Of a stretch of DNA of 64,000 bases, positions 43,416 through 52,903 are shown piece after piece. Location of the stretch: assembly GCF_945952055.1 (NCBI RefSeq), contig NZ_CAMFHB010000036.1, positions 1 through 64,000 of the forward strand, written 5' to 3'. This stretch comes from an uncultured Alsobacter sp. GTDB lineage: Bacteria > Pseudomonadota > Alphaproteobacteria > Rhizobiales > Beijerinckiaceae. A model generated the notes under the pieces. It made no database searches and was not told the origin of the DNA. It was given only the letters and a program-made list of their open reading frames with translations. Within the stretch, counting starts at the first letter, position 1. Each line of letters begins with the position of its first letter. A program made the translations under genes and the position numbers.

Positions 43416-44942
43416 ATGAGAACGAACGTCGTCATGGGCGCAGGCCCGGGCGATGCGCCCGCTGGCCTCGATCTCGAGGAATTGCTGGCCACGCGCCTGC
43501 TGGTGCAGGGCAACTCGGGTTCCGGCAAATCCTACCTGCTGCGCCGCCTGCTGGAGCAGAGCGCCGGGCACGTGCAGCAGGCCGTCATCGATCCCGAGGG
43601 CGACTTCGTCACGCTGGCCGACCGCTACGGGCACGTGGTGGTGGAGGCGGGCCGGTCGGAGGCTGACCTGGCGCGCGTGGCGCTGCGGGTGCGCCAGCAC
43701 CGCGCCTCGGTGGTGCTGAACCTCGAGGGCCTCGACGCCGAGGAGCAGATGCGCTCGGCGGCCGCCTTCCTCAACGGGCTCTTCGACGCCGACCGCGAGC
43801 ACTGGTACCCGCTGCTGGTGGTGGTGGACGAGGCGCAGCTCTTCGCGCCCGCCGTGGCGGGCGAAGTTTCGGACGAGGCGCGCAAGCTCTCGCTCGGCGC
43901 CATGACCAACCTGATGTGCCGCGGCCGCAAGCGCGGGCTCGCAGGCGTCATCGCCACGCAGCGCCTCGCGAAGCTCGCCAAGAACGTGGCCGCCGAGGCC
44001 TCGAACTTCCTGATGGGCCGCACCTTCCTCGACATCGACATGGCGCGCGCCGCCGACCTCTTGGGCATGGAGCGCCGGCAGGCCGAGATGTTCCGTGACC
44101 TGGAGCGCGGCCAGTTCGTGGCGCTGGGCCCGGCGATGTCGCGCCGGCCCCTCCCCGTCCGGATCGGCGCCGTGGAGACCGAGGCGCGCAGCACCAGCCC
44201 CCGGCTGATGCCCCTGCCGGAGGCTCCGGCCGACGGCGCGATGATTCTGGCGCCGGTCACGGACGACCTGCCGGTTCGGCCGCGTCGCCAGCCGGCGCCG
44301 CGCCCCACCGCCGACATCCTGGAGCAGCTCACGCAGGAGCTCGCCAACGCGCCCCGGGCTGCCGAGGGTGGCGAGCGCACGGGCGAGCCGTCGGAGACCC
44401 GCGAGCCGGCCTACGAGCCCGTTCCGGGGCCCGGCCCGGCCGAGGTCCTGGCCATCGTCGAGGAGGTCCTGGCGGCCATGGTCGAGGAGGAGGCCGCCGA
44501 CGGCACCTTCCGCCCGGCGGGCTTCCTCTACCAGGACTTCGCCGTGCGCTGCCGAATCCGGCGCGTGCAGACGCCGCCCCTGGACCTCACCGCCTTCCGC
44601 CGCCGCCTGCTGGTGGCGCGCTCCGCGGCCGGCCTCGCCGATCCGGCGGACGAATCATGGCGCATCGCCGTGGAGGTCTCCTCCATCCTCGACGAGGACC
44701 TCCAGGCCGCCTTCCTGCTGATCGCCCGCGCCGCCATCGAGGGCGCGCCCTGCCCCACCGACGCCGCCATCGCGCGGGCCTTCGGCAGCCACTCCCCCGG
44801 CCGCGGCCGGCGCGCCGTGGCCGCCCTGGAGCAGCAGGGCGTGCTCGTGTGCCGCAGCGACATCCGCGGCCACCGCATCGCGGTGCTGCCCGACCTCTCC
44901 CGCGAAACCGCCGCCTGCGACCCCCGCGCCGCCACCGGTTGA
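43416..44942 (+). CDS. HerA-like ATPase (DUF87) with C-terminal winged-helix-like region
   Basis: 508 residues from ATG 43416. P-loop GNSGSGKS (32-39), Walker B LLVVVDEAQLF, 'CRGRKRGLAGVIATQRLAKL' (sensor region) and 'RGQFVALGPAMSRRPLPVRIG' are typical of HerA/FtsK-type hexameric pumps (DUF87). The C-terminal 180 residues include 'TDAAIARAFGSHSPGRGRRAVAALEQQGVL', which looks like a helix-turn-helix. HerA usually partners NurA nuclease in DNA end resection; no NurA or other nuclease is next to it. Longer starts from 43341 are possible. Confidence 0.82.
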   Translation: MRTNVVMGAGPGDAPAGLDLEELLATRLLVQGNSGSGKSYLLRRLLEQSAGHVQQAVIDPEGDFVTLADRYGHVVVEAGRSEADLARVALRVRQHRASVVLNLEGLDAEEQMRSAAAFLNGLFDADREHWYPLLVVVDEAQLFAPAVAGEVSDEARKLSLGAMTNLMCRGRKRGLAGVIATQRLAKLAKNVAAEASNFLMGRTFLDIDMARAADLLGMERRQAEMFRDLERGQFVALGPAMSRRPLPVRIGAVETEARSTSPRLMPLPEAPADGAMILAPVTDDLPVRPRRQPAPRPTADILEQLTQELANAPRAAEGGERTGEPSETREPAYEPVPGPGPAEVLAIVEEVLAAMVEEEAADGTFRPAGFLYQDFAVRCRIRRVQTPPLDLTAFRRRLLVARSAAGLADPADESWRIAVEVSSILDEDLQAAFLLIARAAIEGAPCPTDAAIARAFGSHSPGRGRRAVAALEQQGVLVCRSDIRGHRIAVLPDLSRETAACDPRAATG

Positions 44943-45041
44943 CCATCCGGTAGAACTGGGCTTGTCAACGCGGACCGTCTTCGCTATGTCACCGCTCACT
45001 GCCGCGCCGGCCCGGTTCGCAAGACCGCCCGCAGGCCCTGG

Positions 45042-45115
45042 TGGGGGATAGTTCAACGGTAGAACAGCGGACTCTGACTCCGTTAATCTTGGTTCGAATC
45101 CAGGTCCCCCAGCCA
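45042..45115 (+). tRNA. tRNA-Gln (anticodon CTG)
   Basis: Acceptor TGGGGGA pairs with TCCCCCA; the anticodon loop CTCTGAC on a GCGGA/TCCGT-type stem reads CTG (Gln, CAG codons); the T-arm contains GGTTCGAATCC. The 3' CCA is encoded. Length 74 nt. No intron or mismatch in the acceptor stem. Confidence 0.97.
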
Positions 45116-45484
45116 CTCCTAGTCTTCCTTTGGCTAAGTCACCGGCTCGCTCTCGCGGCGCGAGGCAACGGCGTAGTCGATCGCCATTGCCTCGCCATCC
45201 GCGCCCTGCCACGAGCACGCGGACGCCGACCTCGGGCTGCTCGCCGAGAACGGTCAGGGGCGAGCCGTCACGATGCGATGGGCTGCGGCCATCCAGGCGT
45301 TGAGGTGGGCCCACTGGTCGAGGGGGGATGGCGGTCGCGTGCATGGGAAGGCTCCACGGTTGATGTGAAGCCTGGAACAAAGGAATGCCACCAACTCCCG
45401 GCCGCGGCAGCGAAGTGTCCCTCATGGATCGGAACAACCGGCGCGTAGGGTTGTTGGCAGGGCCCAGCCTTATGGAGCTCGCCG
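45116..45484. other. Gene-free region between tRNA-Gln and the Mn catalase
   Basis: About 370 bp. Frames are present but none has a recognisable product or good start. A minus-strand frame that runs through the tRNA is an artefact of reading antisense tRNA. No integrase or direct repeat of the tRNA 3' end was found here, although tRNA 3' ends are favoured integration sites. Confidence 0.5.
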
Positions 45485-46444
45485 ATGTTCATGCACAACA
45501 AGCGCCTGCAATACACGGTCCGCGTCTCGGAACCCAACCCACGCCTGGCCTGCATGATCATGGAGCAGTTCGGTGGGGCCGACGGCGAGCTTGCCGCCGC
45601 CATGCGCTATTTCACGCAGGGCCTCGGGGAAGACGATCCGGGCCGCAAGGACATGCTTCTGGACATCGCCACCGAGGAGCTCAGCCACCTCGAGGTGGTG
45701 GGCTCGATCGTCACGATGCTCAACAAGGGGCTGAAGGCTCAGCTCGCCGAAGGCCAGATGAAGGAAGCGGAGCTCTACAAGATCGTGGGCGCCAGCGGCA
45801 CGTCGGCGAAGGAGTCCATTCTGTTCGGTGGCGCGCCGGCCCTCTGCGACTCCGCCGGGGTGCCCTGGACGGCGGCCTACGTCGACTCCCGCGGAGAGCC
45901 CACCGTCGACCTGCGCTCCAACATCGCGGCCGAGGCGCGCGCCAAGATCGTCTATGAGCGCCTGATCAACATCACGGACGATCCGGGCATCAAGGACGCC
46001 CTGGCGTTCCTGATGACCCGTGAGGTCGCGCACCAGAAGTCGTTCGAGAAGGCCCTGTACGCCATCGAAAACAACTTCCCGACCGGGAAGCTTCCGGGCA
46101 TCGCCAAGTACGCGAGCATGTACGTCAACACGTCTCAGGGTGACGGTGACACGAGCGGCCCGTGGAACTCTGGCGAGGAATGGGATCGGGTGGATGATCT
46201 GGAGCAGGTCATGCCCGTCGATGGGGGTGACGGAACGGCCATGGTGAAGCTGTCCACCGCGGACAAGAAGATGGCGAGCAAGATGGCGACGCGCACCCAA
46301 TCCGACGCCACGTCGGATCCGATGACGGGAGCCGACCTGGGTGCCGGCCCGGGCGCAGGCCGCACCAAGAACGGGGACATGGGTGGCGCGGACACCATTC
46401 AGGACGCCGCAGCCATGGGAGAGGCCGCCTCTCGGAAACGATAA
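45485..46444 (+). CDS. Manganese catalase
   Basis: 319 residues. The four-helix bundle with Mn ligands is visible: Glu in 'ACMIMEQFGGADGELAAAMRYFTQ', 'DIATEELSHLEVVGSIV' (Glu-His), 'AKIVYERLINITDD' and 'MTREVAHQKSFEKAL' (Glu-His). It decomposes H2O2 without haem. The last 60 residues (after about 255) are a polar Gly/Asp/Met tail with no family pattern. ATG 45485 or 45491 could start it. Confidence 0.92.
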   Translation: MFMHNKRLQYTVRVSEPNPRLACMIMEQFGGADGELAAAMRYFTQGLGEDDPGRKDMLLDIATEELSHLEVVGSIVTMLNKGLKAQLAEGQMKEAELYKIVGASGTSAKESILFGGAPALCDSAGVPWTAAYVDSRGEPTVDLRSNIAAEARAKIVYERLINITDDPGIKDALAFLMTREVAHQKSFEKALYAIENNFPTGKLPGIAKYASMYVNTSQGDGDTSGPWNSGEEWDRVDDLEQVMPVDGGDGTAMVKLSTADKKMASKMATRTQSDATSDPMTGADLGAGPGAGRTKNGDMGGADTIQDAAAMGEAASRKR

Positions 46445-46884
46445 CGCCGTTCGCCCCGGAACCCTGTCCCTTGCGGGCAGCAAGAGCGCCGGAGCCGCAC
46501 TGACCGCGGCCCGGCCCTCACGGCAACGTCTGCGAGCGGCCCGCCGCGGGCCGAATCCCGCGGGTGACTGGGCCCCCCTCACCTTCGCCAGGACCATCCG
46601 GGACTAAGCTGCTGCCGGTCCGCTGGCGCCGAGATCGGCTGCGGCATGAGGCCGGGGGTGGCCCTGCCCGGACAAGCCGGGCGGCCGCCCCGGCCAGAAT
46701 CCTGTTGCTAGGCCGCGGGCTCAGAGACTACAGAGCATCATTCGCCTGGACCCGGTGTAATTCCGGGTGGCTCTTCCGGCCGCCAATCCGCCGGATCGCG
46801 CAAAGCTCCCGCTTCCCAAGCAGCCTGCTGACAAGCCGCCGGCGCCAGCCGCGCGTGAGAGCTCTTTTGCGGACATCGTCCCCC
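46445..46884. other. 440-bp gene-free region upstream of the SulP gene
   Basis: No credible gene. It contains short imperfect hairpins (ACCCGG-N7-CCGGGT at about 46757-46775). It probably holds the SulP promoter; no clear -35/-10 pair stood out. Confidence 0.45.
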
Positions 46885-48384
46885 ATGACCACTTTGCCCA
46901 ACACCGTCACGGCGCGGCTTCGCCGTGACTGGATTTCCAACATGCGCGCCGACGTCCTGTCCGGGATCGTCGTCGCCCTCGCCCTCATCCCCGAAGCGAT
47001 CGGCTTTTCGGTCATCGCGGGGGTGGACCCCAAGGTCGGGCTCTATGCCTCGGTCATCATCGCCACGGTGATCGCGTTCACGGGCGGGCGCCCTGCCATG
47101 ATCTCCGCGGCCACGGCCGCGACGGCGGTGCTGATGGGCAGCCTCGTGCGCGAGCACGGCATCCAGTACCTCTTCGCCGCCACCATCCTGATGGGCGTCT
47201 TCCAGATCGGGGCCGGTCTCCTCAAGCTCGGGCGCCTGATGCGCTTCGTCTCCCGCTCGGTGATGACGGGCTTCGTCAACGCCCTGGCGATCCTCATCTT
47301 CATGGCGCAGCTCCCCGAGCTCGTGGGCGTGCCCGGCGCCACCTACGCGCTGATCGCGCTGGGGCTGGCGATCATCTACCTGCTGCCGCGCCTGACCACG
47401 CTGGTGCCCTCCCCGCTCGTCGCCATCGCCGTGGTCACCGCCGTGGCCTACGCGCTGAACCTCGACGTGCGCGCCGTGGCCCAGCTCGGCGAGCTGCCCT
47501 CCGCGCTGCCGCAGTTCGGCTGGCCGGACGTGCCGCTGACGCTGGAGACGCTGCGCATCATCGCGCCGGTGTCCCTGACGCTGGCGGCGGTGGGCCTGCT
47601 GGAATCGCTCATGACGGCGCAGATCGTCGACGACATGACCGACAGCGCCAGCGACAAGAACCGGGAGTGCCACGGACAGGGCCTCGCCAACATCGCCTCC
47701 GCCCTGTTCGGCGGCATGGGCGGCTGCGCCATGATCGGCCAGTCGGTGATCAACGTGTCGTCGGGCGCGCGCGGCCGGCTCTCGACCCTCGTCGCGGGCG
47801 TCTTCCTCCTCGTGCTGCTCGTGCTGTTGCAGCCGCTGCTGGCCATCGTGCCGGTGGCGGCGCTGACGGCCGTGATGATCATGGTCTCGATCAACACCTT
47901 CTCGTGGCGGTCGATCGTGAAGCTGCGGGAGAACCCGCGCTCGTCCTCCATCGTGATGCTGGCGACGGTCGCGACCGTCGTGGCGACGCATGACCTGGCC
48001 CAGGGCGTCATCGTCGGCGTGCTGCTCTCCGGCGTGTTCTTCGCCGGCAAGGTGTCGCGCCTGTGCCAGGTCACCAGCACCCTCTCGCCGGACGGTTCAA
48101 CGCGGACCTACACGGTCGAAGGCCAGGTGTTCTTCGCCTCCGCCGGGGAGTTCGCCGACGCCATCGACGTGCTCGAGCCGGTGGACCGGATCGTCATCGA
48201 CGTCGGCGCGGCACACTTCTGGGACATCTCGGCGGTCGGCGCGCTCGATCGCCTCGTGCTGAAGGCGCGCCGGCACGGCCATGCGGTGGAGGTCATCGGC
48301 CTCAACGCGGCCAGCGCCACCCTGGTCGATCGCTTCGCCGTCCACCGCAAGGATCCCGACGCCCTCTCGGCGTCGCTGCACTAA
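46885..48384 (+). CDS. SulP family inorganic anion transporter with STAS domain
   Basis: 499 residues. About 10-14 transmembrane helices with '[34 protein letters not shown]' (SulP signature) and '[34 protein letters not shown]', then a C-terminal STAS domain ('[24 protein letters not shown]'). Members carry sulfate, bicarbonate or other anions; the substrate cannot be read from the sequence. Convergent with the CPA1 antiporter nine bases beyond its stop. Confidence 0.9.
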   Translation: MTTLPNTVTARLRRDWISNMRADVLSGIVVALALIPEAIGFSVIAGVDPKVGLYASVIIATVIAFTGGRPAMISAATAATAVLMGSLVREHGIQYLFAATILMGVFQIGAGLLKLGRLMRFVSRSVMTGFVNALAILIFMAQLPELVGVPGATYALIALGLAIIYLLPRLTTLVPSPLVAIAVVTAVAYALNLDVRAVAQLGELPSALPQFGWPDVPLTLETLRIIAPVSLTLAAVGLLESLMTAQIVDDMTDSASDKNRECHGQGLANIASALFGGMGGCAMIGQSVINVSSGARGRLSTLVAGVFLLVLLVLLQPLLAIVPVAALTAVMIMVSINTFSWRSIVKLRENPRSSSIVMLATVATVVATHDLAQGVIVGVLLSGVFFAGKVSRLCQVTSTLSPDGSTRTYTVEGQVFFASAGEFADAIDVLEPVDRIVIDVGAAHFWDISAVGALDRLVLKARRHGHAVEVIGLNAASATLVDRFAVHRKDPDALSASLH

Positions 48385-48393
48385 GGGCATCCC

Positions 48394-49710
48394 TCACGTT
48401 TCAGCGTCGAGAGCCCGGGCTCCGGACGGCGCGCTGCCGCCGGCCTTGCCACCGTCCGGCGCGGCAACCCCGGTCAGCCTCGCGACCACGGGCAGCGTCA
48501 GACCCTGGACGACGATGCTGAACAGGACGACGGCATAGGTCGCCGACAGGATGAGGGGCTTCGCCTCGCTCGCGGGAAGCGCCAGCGCCAACGCGACCGA
48601 GATGCCGCCCCGCACGCCGGCCCAGGTCAGGAACGGCACGTTGCGCAGCGACATCGCGACGCCGAGAGGGGCGATGACCAGCGGGCAGAACACCGCCACC
48701 AGGCGGGCGACGACGACGATGGGGATCGCGGCGGCGGCAAAGCCCAGCGAGATGCTGCCGGTGCTGATCACGAGGACCTCGAGGCCGATGAGCAGGAACA
48801 GGACCGAGTTCAGGATCTCGTCGATCAGCGTCCACAACCCGAAGAGATAGGTCTGGGTGCGGTCGCTCATCGCGTCGCGCGGACCCCGCGTGCCGATGAG
48901 CAACCCCGCGGCCGCCATGGCCAGCGGCCCGCTCACACCGATCCGCAGGGCTATCGCGTAGGTGCCGGTGACCAAGGCGAGCGAGATGAGCACCTCGACG
49001 GGGTAATCGTCGATCATCCGCATGCCCCAGTAGGCGACGAGCCCGGTGACGAGCCCGAGCAGCAGGCCGCCGCCCGCCTCCGTGACCAGGAGCACGCCCG
49101 ACCCGACGAGCCCGCCGTGCTGCTCCCCCTGCCCTGCGGCATAGGCCGTGAGCGCCGCGACCAGGACGATGCCCACACCGTCGTTGAACAGGGCCTCGCC
49201 CTGCAACTCCACCTCGATGGACGGCGGCAAGGCCACGGTGCGCAGGATGCTGAGAACGGCGACGGGATCGGTCGGGCTGATCAGCGCGCCGAAGACCAGC
49301 GACCAGCCCAGCGTCAGCGGCCAGCCGAACAACGGCGCGAGCCACCACACCGCAAAGCCGATGATGGCCGTGGAGAGGACCGTGCCGACGACGGCCAGCA
49401 CCCCCACCTGCCAGGCCCGGTCGCGCAGGCGCCCGAAATTGACGTGCAGGGCCCCGGCGAACACCAGGAAGGCGAGCATCCCGTCCATGACGATGCGGCT
49501 GAAGTCGATGGCGCCGAGCGGCGCGGTCAGGGCCTCGAACAGGTGCTGCCCGGGTATGGCCCGGTCCACGGCGATGAGGACGCCCGACGACACCACGCTC
49601 ATGATCAGCAGACCGACCGCATGCGGAAACGGCAGGAACTTGTGGTTCAGCCATCCGAAGAGCGCGGACAGCCCGAGCAGCAAGGCGGCAGTCTCGAGAA
49701 AGGTGAACAC
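48394..49710 (-). CDS. Cation/proton antiporter, CPA1 family
   Basis: 438 residues, about 12-13 transmembrane helices. 'GALISPTDPVAVLSILRTV' (unwound-helix TDP motif), 'LQGEALFNDGVGIVLVAAL' (Asn-Asp ion-binding pair) and 'LTWAGVRGGISVALALALP' are CPA1 hallmarks. Exchanges Na+ or K+ for H+. Starts at GTG 49710. DUF2254 lies 101 bp upstream on the same strand. Confidence 0.92.
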   Translation of the reverse strand: MFTFLETAALLLGLSALFGWLNHKFLPFPHAVGLLIMSVVSSGVLIAVDRAIPGQHLFEALTAPLGAIDFSRIVMDGMLAFLVFAGALHVNFGRLRDRAWQVGVLAVVGTVLSTAIIGFAVWWLAPLFGWPLTLGWSLVFGALISPTDPVAVLSILRTVALPPSIEVELQGEALFNDGVGIVLVAALTAYAAGQGEQHGGLVGSGVLLVTEAGGGLLLGLVTGLVAYWGMRMIDDYPVEVLISLALVTGTYAIALRIGVSGPLAMAAAGLLIGTRGPRDAMSDRTQTYLFGLWTLIDEILNSVLFLLIGLEVLVISTGSISLGFAAAAIPIVVVARLVAVFCPLVIAPLGVAMSLRNVPFLTWAGVRGGISVALALALPASEAKPLILSATYAVVLFSIVVQGLTLPVVARLTGVAAPDGGKAGGSAPSGARALDAET

Positions 49711-49811
49711 GCGGGACGCCTCATCGGCAGCGGGACGATCGGGGGCAACGCGAGCGCGACGTGCGGGGTTCGGTCGGTCAAGGGCCGGCGCTGCACGACA
49801 GGAGGCGGCGG

Positions 49812-51203
49812 TCAGGTCGGCCGGCGATCACGGACCGGCTGTCCCAGCGCATCCTCGGCTTGTTCGATGCGGACCTGGACGGCGGCGAGGTCGGCCGGCA
49901 CGAGCGTGGCAGCCTGCGCGGTCTGGCCGATCTTGCGCAGCTGATCCGCCAGGGCCTCCCTCCAGCAAGGGCCCTCGGCCGCGCGGGCGAGTTCCGCGAG
50001 GATGTCGACCATGCGGATCAGAACCGCCGGATTGGTCCGCGCCGCCTGCCGCAGGGCGTCGAAGGCGGCGCCGATCAAGCCCGGGGGATCGGACCGGCTC
50101 AGGACCACGCGGGGATGGCCATCGCCGTCGCGCAGCACGGCGGCGGGCTCGCCGCGCGCGATGGCCGCTTCCAGCGCCTCGCCCAGCCGGTCCAGGGTCG
50201 CGATGGCCGTGAACGGGTCGTTGATCCCCGGCGACAGGGCGCGCAGCCCGATCTCCACGAGCTGGCGGATGCCGAACTCGATGTCCTGCGCGGGGCTGCG
50301 CTCCGGGCCGATGACGAAGGCCTCGCGAACCGTGTCCTGGCCCGCCTCGTCGAGGCTGCCGCCCCGCACGCGCACATGCGCGCCGTGGCGCAGGACGAAG
50401 TGCCCGGCCCGCACCGCGACCTCCAGCGCGACGCCGGCCTCGATCGCCTGGGCGAGCAGCGCGTCGTGATCGACGACCTGGATGACGCCGCTGCGCCCGA
50501 TGGCGATGTCCTGCTCCACCGCCGGGAGCCGCGCGTCAGCGACCTCCCGGCCGTCGCCGTCGCCCCGCTCGGGCAGGATCATCCTCACGGACTGCAGCAG
50601 CCCGCGCCCCACCGTATCGACGATATTGTCGGCCACGAGCGATCGCGCGACCTTGTGCACGTAGAACAGCAGCGCGAACAGGCAGAGCACCGTCAGCAGC
50701 GTTCCACCGGTGACGGCCACATGGGGAACGCCCCGCGGCCCCAGGACGTCGCTGATGCTGCGTAGGACCACGAGGATGTAGAGGATGGTGGCCAGGAACA
50801 GGCCGATGACCGCCTGGATCTGCCGATCCGCCATGAAGGTCGGGATCAGGCGCGGCCCGAGCTGGTTGGCCGCCAGCGACAGGATCACGAAGGTCACGGA
50901 CACGACGAGCGACATCATCGTCATCAGCCCCGACAGGAGGCTGGACAGCAGATCCCGCGCTGTCCCGGCGTCGCCGCTGAACAGCCACCACGGCAGCGCC
51001 CCGCCCGTGAGGGCCCATCGCGACGCCGCTTCGCCAAAGACCAGCACTCCATAGGCCAGCGCCAATCCGACGGCGCTGATGGCCAGAGGCAGCGGCCAGA
51101 GCTGCCCGCGAAGGAGGATCAGTATGTTGCGGAGGCGGATCGCGGACGAGGCTTGAGAGCTGCGGGGCCGTGGCGGGGCCCGACCGAACGAACTGATGTC
51201 CAC
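49812..51203 (-). CDS. DUF2254 family membrane protein
   Basis: 463 residues if GTG 51203 is used. Four N-terminal transmembrane helices ('LPLAISAVGLALAYGVLVF', 'LLSGLMTMMSLVVSVTFVILSLAANQLGPRLI', 'AVIGLFLATILYILVVL', 'TVLCLFALLFYVHKV') precede a long soluble region with 'GLRALSPGINDPFTAIATLDRLGEAL'. This is DUF2254, of unknown function. No ATG lies near the family start; GTG 51203 and GTG 51227 are candidates, while the frame extends to an ATG at 51443 with no conserved sequence. Confidence 0.8.
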   Translation of the reverse strand: MDISSFGRAPPRPRSSQASSAIRLRNILILLRGQLWPLPLAISAVGLALAYGVLVFGEAASRWALTGGALPWWLFSGDAGTARDLLSSLLSGLMTMMSLVVSVTFVILSLAANQLGPRLIPTFMADRQIQAVIGLFLATILYILVVLRSISDVLGPRGVPHVAVTGGTLLTVLCLFALLFYVHKVARSLVADNIVDTVGRGLLQSVRMILPERGDGDGREVADARLPAVEQDIAIGRSGVIQVVDHDALLAQAIEAGVALEVAVRAGHFVLRHGAHVRVRGGSLDEAGQDTVREAFVIGPERSPAQDIEFGIRQLVEIGLRALSPGINDPFTAIATLDRLGEALEAAIARGEPAAVLRDGDGHPRVVLSRSDPPGLIGAAFDALRQAARTNPAVLIRMVDILAELARAAEGPCWREALADQLRKIGQTAQAATLVPADLAAVQVRIEQAEDALGQPVRDRRPT

Positions 51204-51393
51204 CTCCCTCGCTCCAGTCGTGCCCACCGCCTCGGCAACCGCCAAGCCCAGCTCTGGTTCCTTGTGGGGAGGCGCACGGGCGCCGCGGGACGCGAGGCCG
51301 CCGGCGCGAACGATGGCTCTCGACCCGTTGATGGGCCTTGAGGGACGTTTGTGAGATCGGCGAGCACCCCTGCGTCGATGGCAGGCCGTGCCG

Positions 51394-52089
51394 TCAGGTC
51401 CACGCCTGAGTGACGAAATCCCGCGTGTCCTTGCTGATGGCAAGCGGGGGCATGTCGACGCGAGGGTCGTCGCGCACCCTCAGGCGATCGTCGGCCGGCT
51501 TGTCGAATGCCCCGGCAATCAACCCCGGAAGCCCGGTGAAGACGTCGCCGAACGCCCCTTTGACCGTGTGCTCGTTGTCGGTGAGACCGAGAGCGTGGAT
51601 CATTTCGTGCGCCGCGATGAAGGTCAGCACGCCGAGACCCGATGGCCTCGGAACGTTCTTGAAACCGTCGGGGCCCGGTGCAACGCGCACTTGCGCGGGC
51701 GTCATCGGCGTGGCCGGCACGAAGATGAATGCGCGCTGGACGATTCCCGCCGAACTCAAAGTCTGCGTCAGTCCATGCAACGCCGTGGGATCGAGTTTCA
51801 CATCCGACACGACGTCGTTGATCTTTTCCGTGACGGTATAGTCCTTCCCCCACGCCCTGTATTTCAGGACACCGTTGCCCAGATCGAATTGAACGTTGGC
51901 CCCTGCATCGGTCTCAGGATGCGGCGGGGTGGAGGACACTTCGAGTGATGCGGCAAGCTTGAAGCCGTTGATCACGCCTACGGCGTTGTTGAAGGCCGTC
52001 AACCAGAGGCCCGTCACCCGAGACGTTGGAAAAATGGTGAGCTTCTTCGAAGCCTTGATGTCCACTCCCCAAGTCCGAACGACATGCAT
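51394..52089 (-). CDS. Zincin metallopeptidase-like protein
   Basis: 231 residues. HEMIHALGLTDNEH (161-174) gives HExxHxxGxxD, the zinc site of metzincin-like peptidases (Asp171 or His174 as third ligand, as in snapalysin-type enzymes). The N-terminal 150 residues are not recognisable. No signal peptide is visible. ATG 52089 has GGGGAAG upstream. It follows the peptidoglycan-binding gene by 15 bp, so the two form an operon. GC is lower than surrounding genes (about 53% in parts), suggesting transfer. Might be an exported effector or a self-processing enzyme. Confidence 0.7.
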   Translation of the reverse strand: MHVVRTWGVDIKASKKLTIFPTSRVTGLWLTAFNNAVGVINGFKLAASLEVSSTPPHPETDAGANVQFDLGNGVLKYRAWGKDYTVTEKINDVVSDVKLDPTALHGLTQTLSSAGIVQRAFIFVPATPMTPAQVRVAPGPDGFKNVPRPSGLGVLTFIAAHEMIHALGLTDNEHTVKGAFGDVFTGLPGLIAGAFDKPADDRLRVRDDPRVDMPPLAISKDTRDFVTQAWT

Positions 52090-52104
52090 GGCACTTCCCC
52101 GACT

Positions 52105-52503
52105 TCAGCGACGGTCACGTCGATGGAAAAATGCATTCCGATCGAAGAATTTGCAGTAGTCCAAGTGGAACTCCAGGTCCTTCCTGGGGCCTGGCGCGGG
52201 CTTCAAATCAGCGAGTTCGTCGTCCAAGCGAACGATGGTCATTTTGCCCACCGTGTCGTCAGCTTGCGACTGGTACGAGGAATTGATGATTTTCCGCTTT
52301 TGCTTGAACGCCAGGACGGCGGCGGCCGTCGCCGGTCCGTAGACTTCGTCAACCGCCAGGCCGGCGCCATCCAGCGCGTTGAGTGCGGCCTGGATCTTGG
52401 CAACATGCTTGCCCTTGTGACCACGGGTGATGTGTGCCGAGTGCGAGACAGCGCAAGCCTCCAGCTTCGGGTCACCTGCGAAAGCTTGCGATCGAAGAGG
52501 CAC
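52105..52503 (-). CDS. Peptidoglycan-binding domain protein
   Basis: 132 residues from GTG 52503, with GGGAG seven bases upstream. 'KGKHVAKIQAALNALDGAGLAVDEVYGPATAAAVLAFKQKRKIIN' (about 30-75) is a PG_binding_1-type repeat, extended by 'ADDTVGKMTIVRLDDEL'. The N-terminus ('LRSQAFAGDPKLEACAV') and the C-terminal basic tail are not known domains. No signal peptide. First gene of a two-gene unit with the zincin. Similar short proteins that I recall accompany secreted hydrolases of unknown export route. Lower GC than its neighbours. Confidence 0.72.
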   Translation of the reverse strand: MPLRSQAFAGDPKLEACAVSHSAHITRGHKGKHVAKIQAALNALDGAGLAVDEVYGPATAAAVLAFKQKRKIINSSYQSQADDTVGKMTIVRLDDELADLKPAPGPRKDLEFHLDYCKFFDRNAFFHRRDRR

Positions 52504-52903
52504 GGGCGTTCTCCCTTGCAACGGATACTTGACGTGCCAGCACAGGTTGTCAACGTGACCTAAAACAACTTTCGGGAAGAAGCCGGGCCTCCCGCAGGCG
52601 AGGTGTGAGCGCGGCGGCCAACTCCGGCGCGCCACCCGAGGCGGACCTCGCCTTCGCGGAATCTGATCGGCGGCTCTGGGCCAAAGGCGAGCCTCCGGGG
52701 GACAGATGCGCCCAGGTTCCGGGATCGCTCGTCGAGAAGCGTCCGTCGTCGGGCGTCGTGGCATGGTCTCCCGCCCGGGTGTGTCGACACGGGTTGATAA
52801 GCCCTTTGTTGAATGCGATAGAGTGCACAGGGTGTTCCGCCGGAAGGGTTCGGCGGGCAGGTCAAGCGCACGGTCGGGCCGCCAGCGCGGGAGACCTGTG
52901 CCC
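52504..52903. other. 400-bp gene-free region between divergent genes
   Basis: Lies between the PG-binding gene (minus) and nhaA (plus). No convincing gene in either direction; it should hold both promoters. GC rises again towards nhaA. Confidence 0.5.

Noticed and set aside
44655-45437. Minus-strand frame containing 'GGPGFEPRLTESESAVLPL'
   Set aside because: That peptide is the known artefact of translating antisense tRNA; it covers the tRNA-Gln gene and the 3' end of the HerA-like gene.
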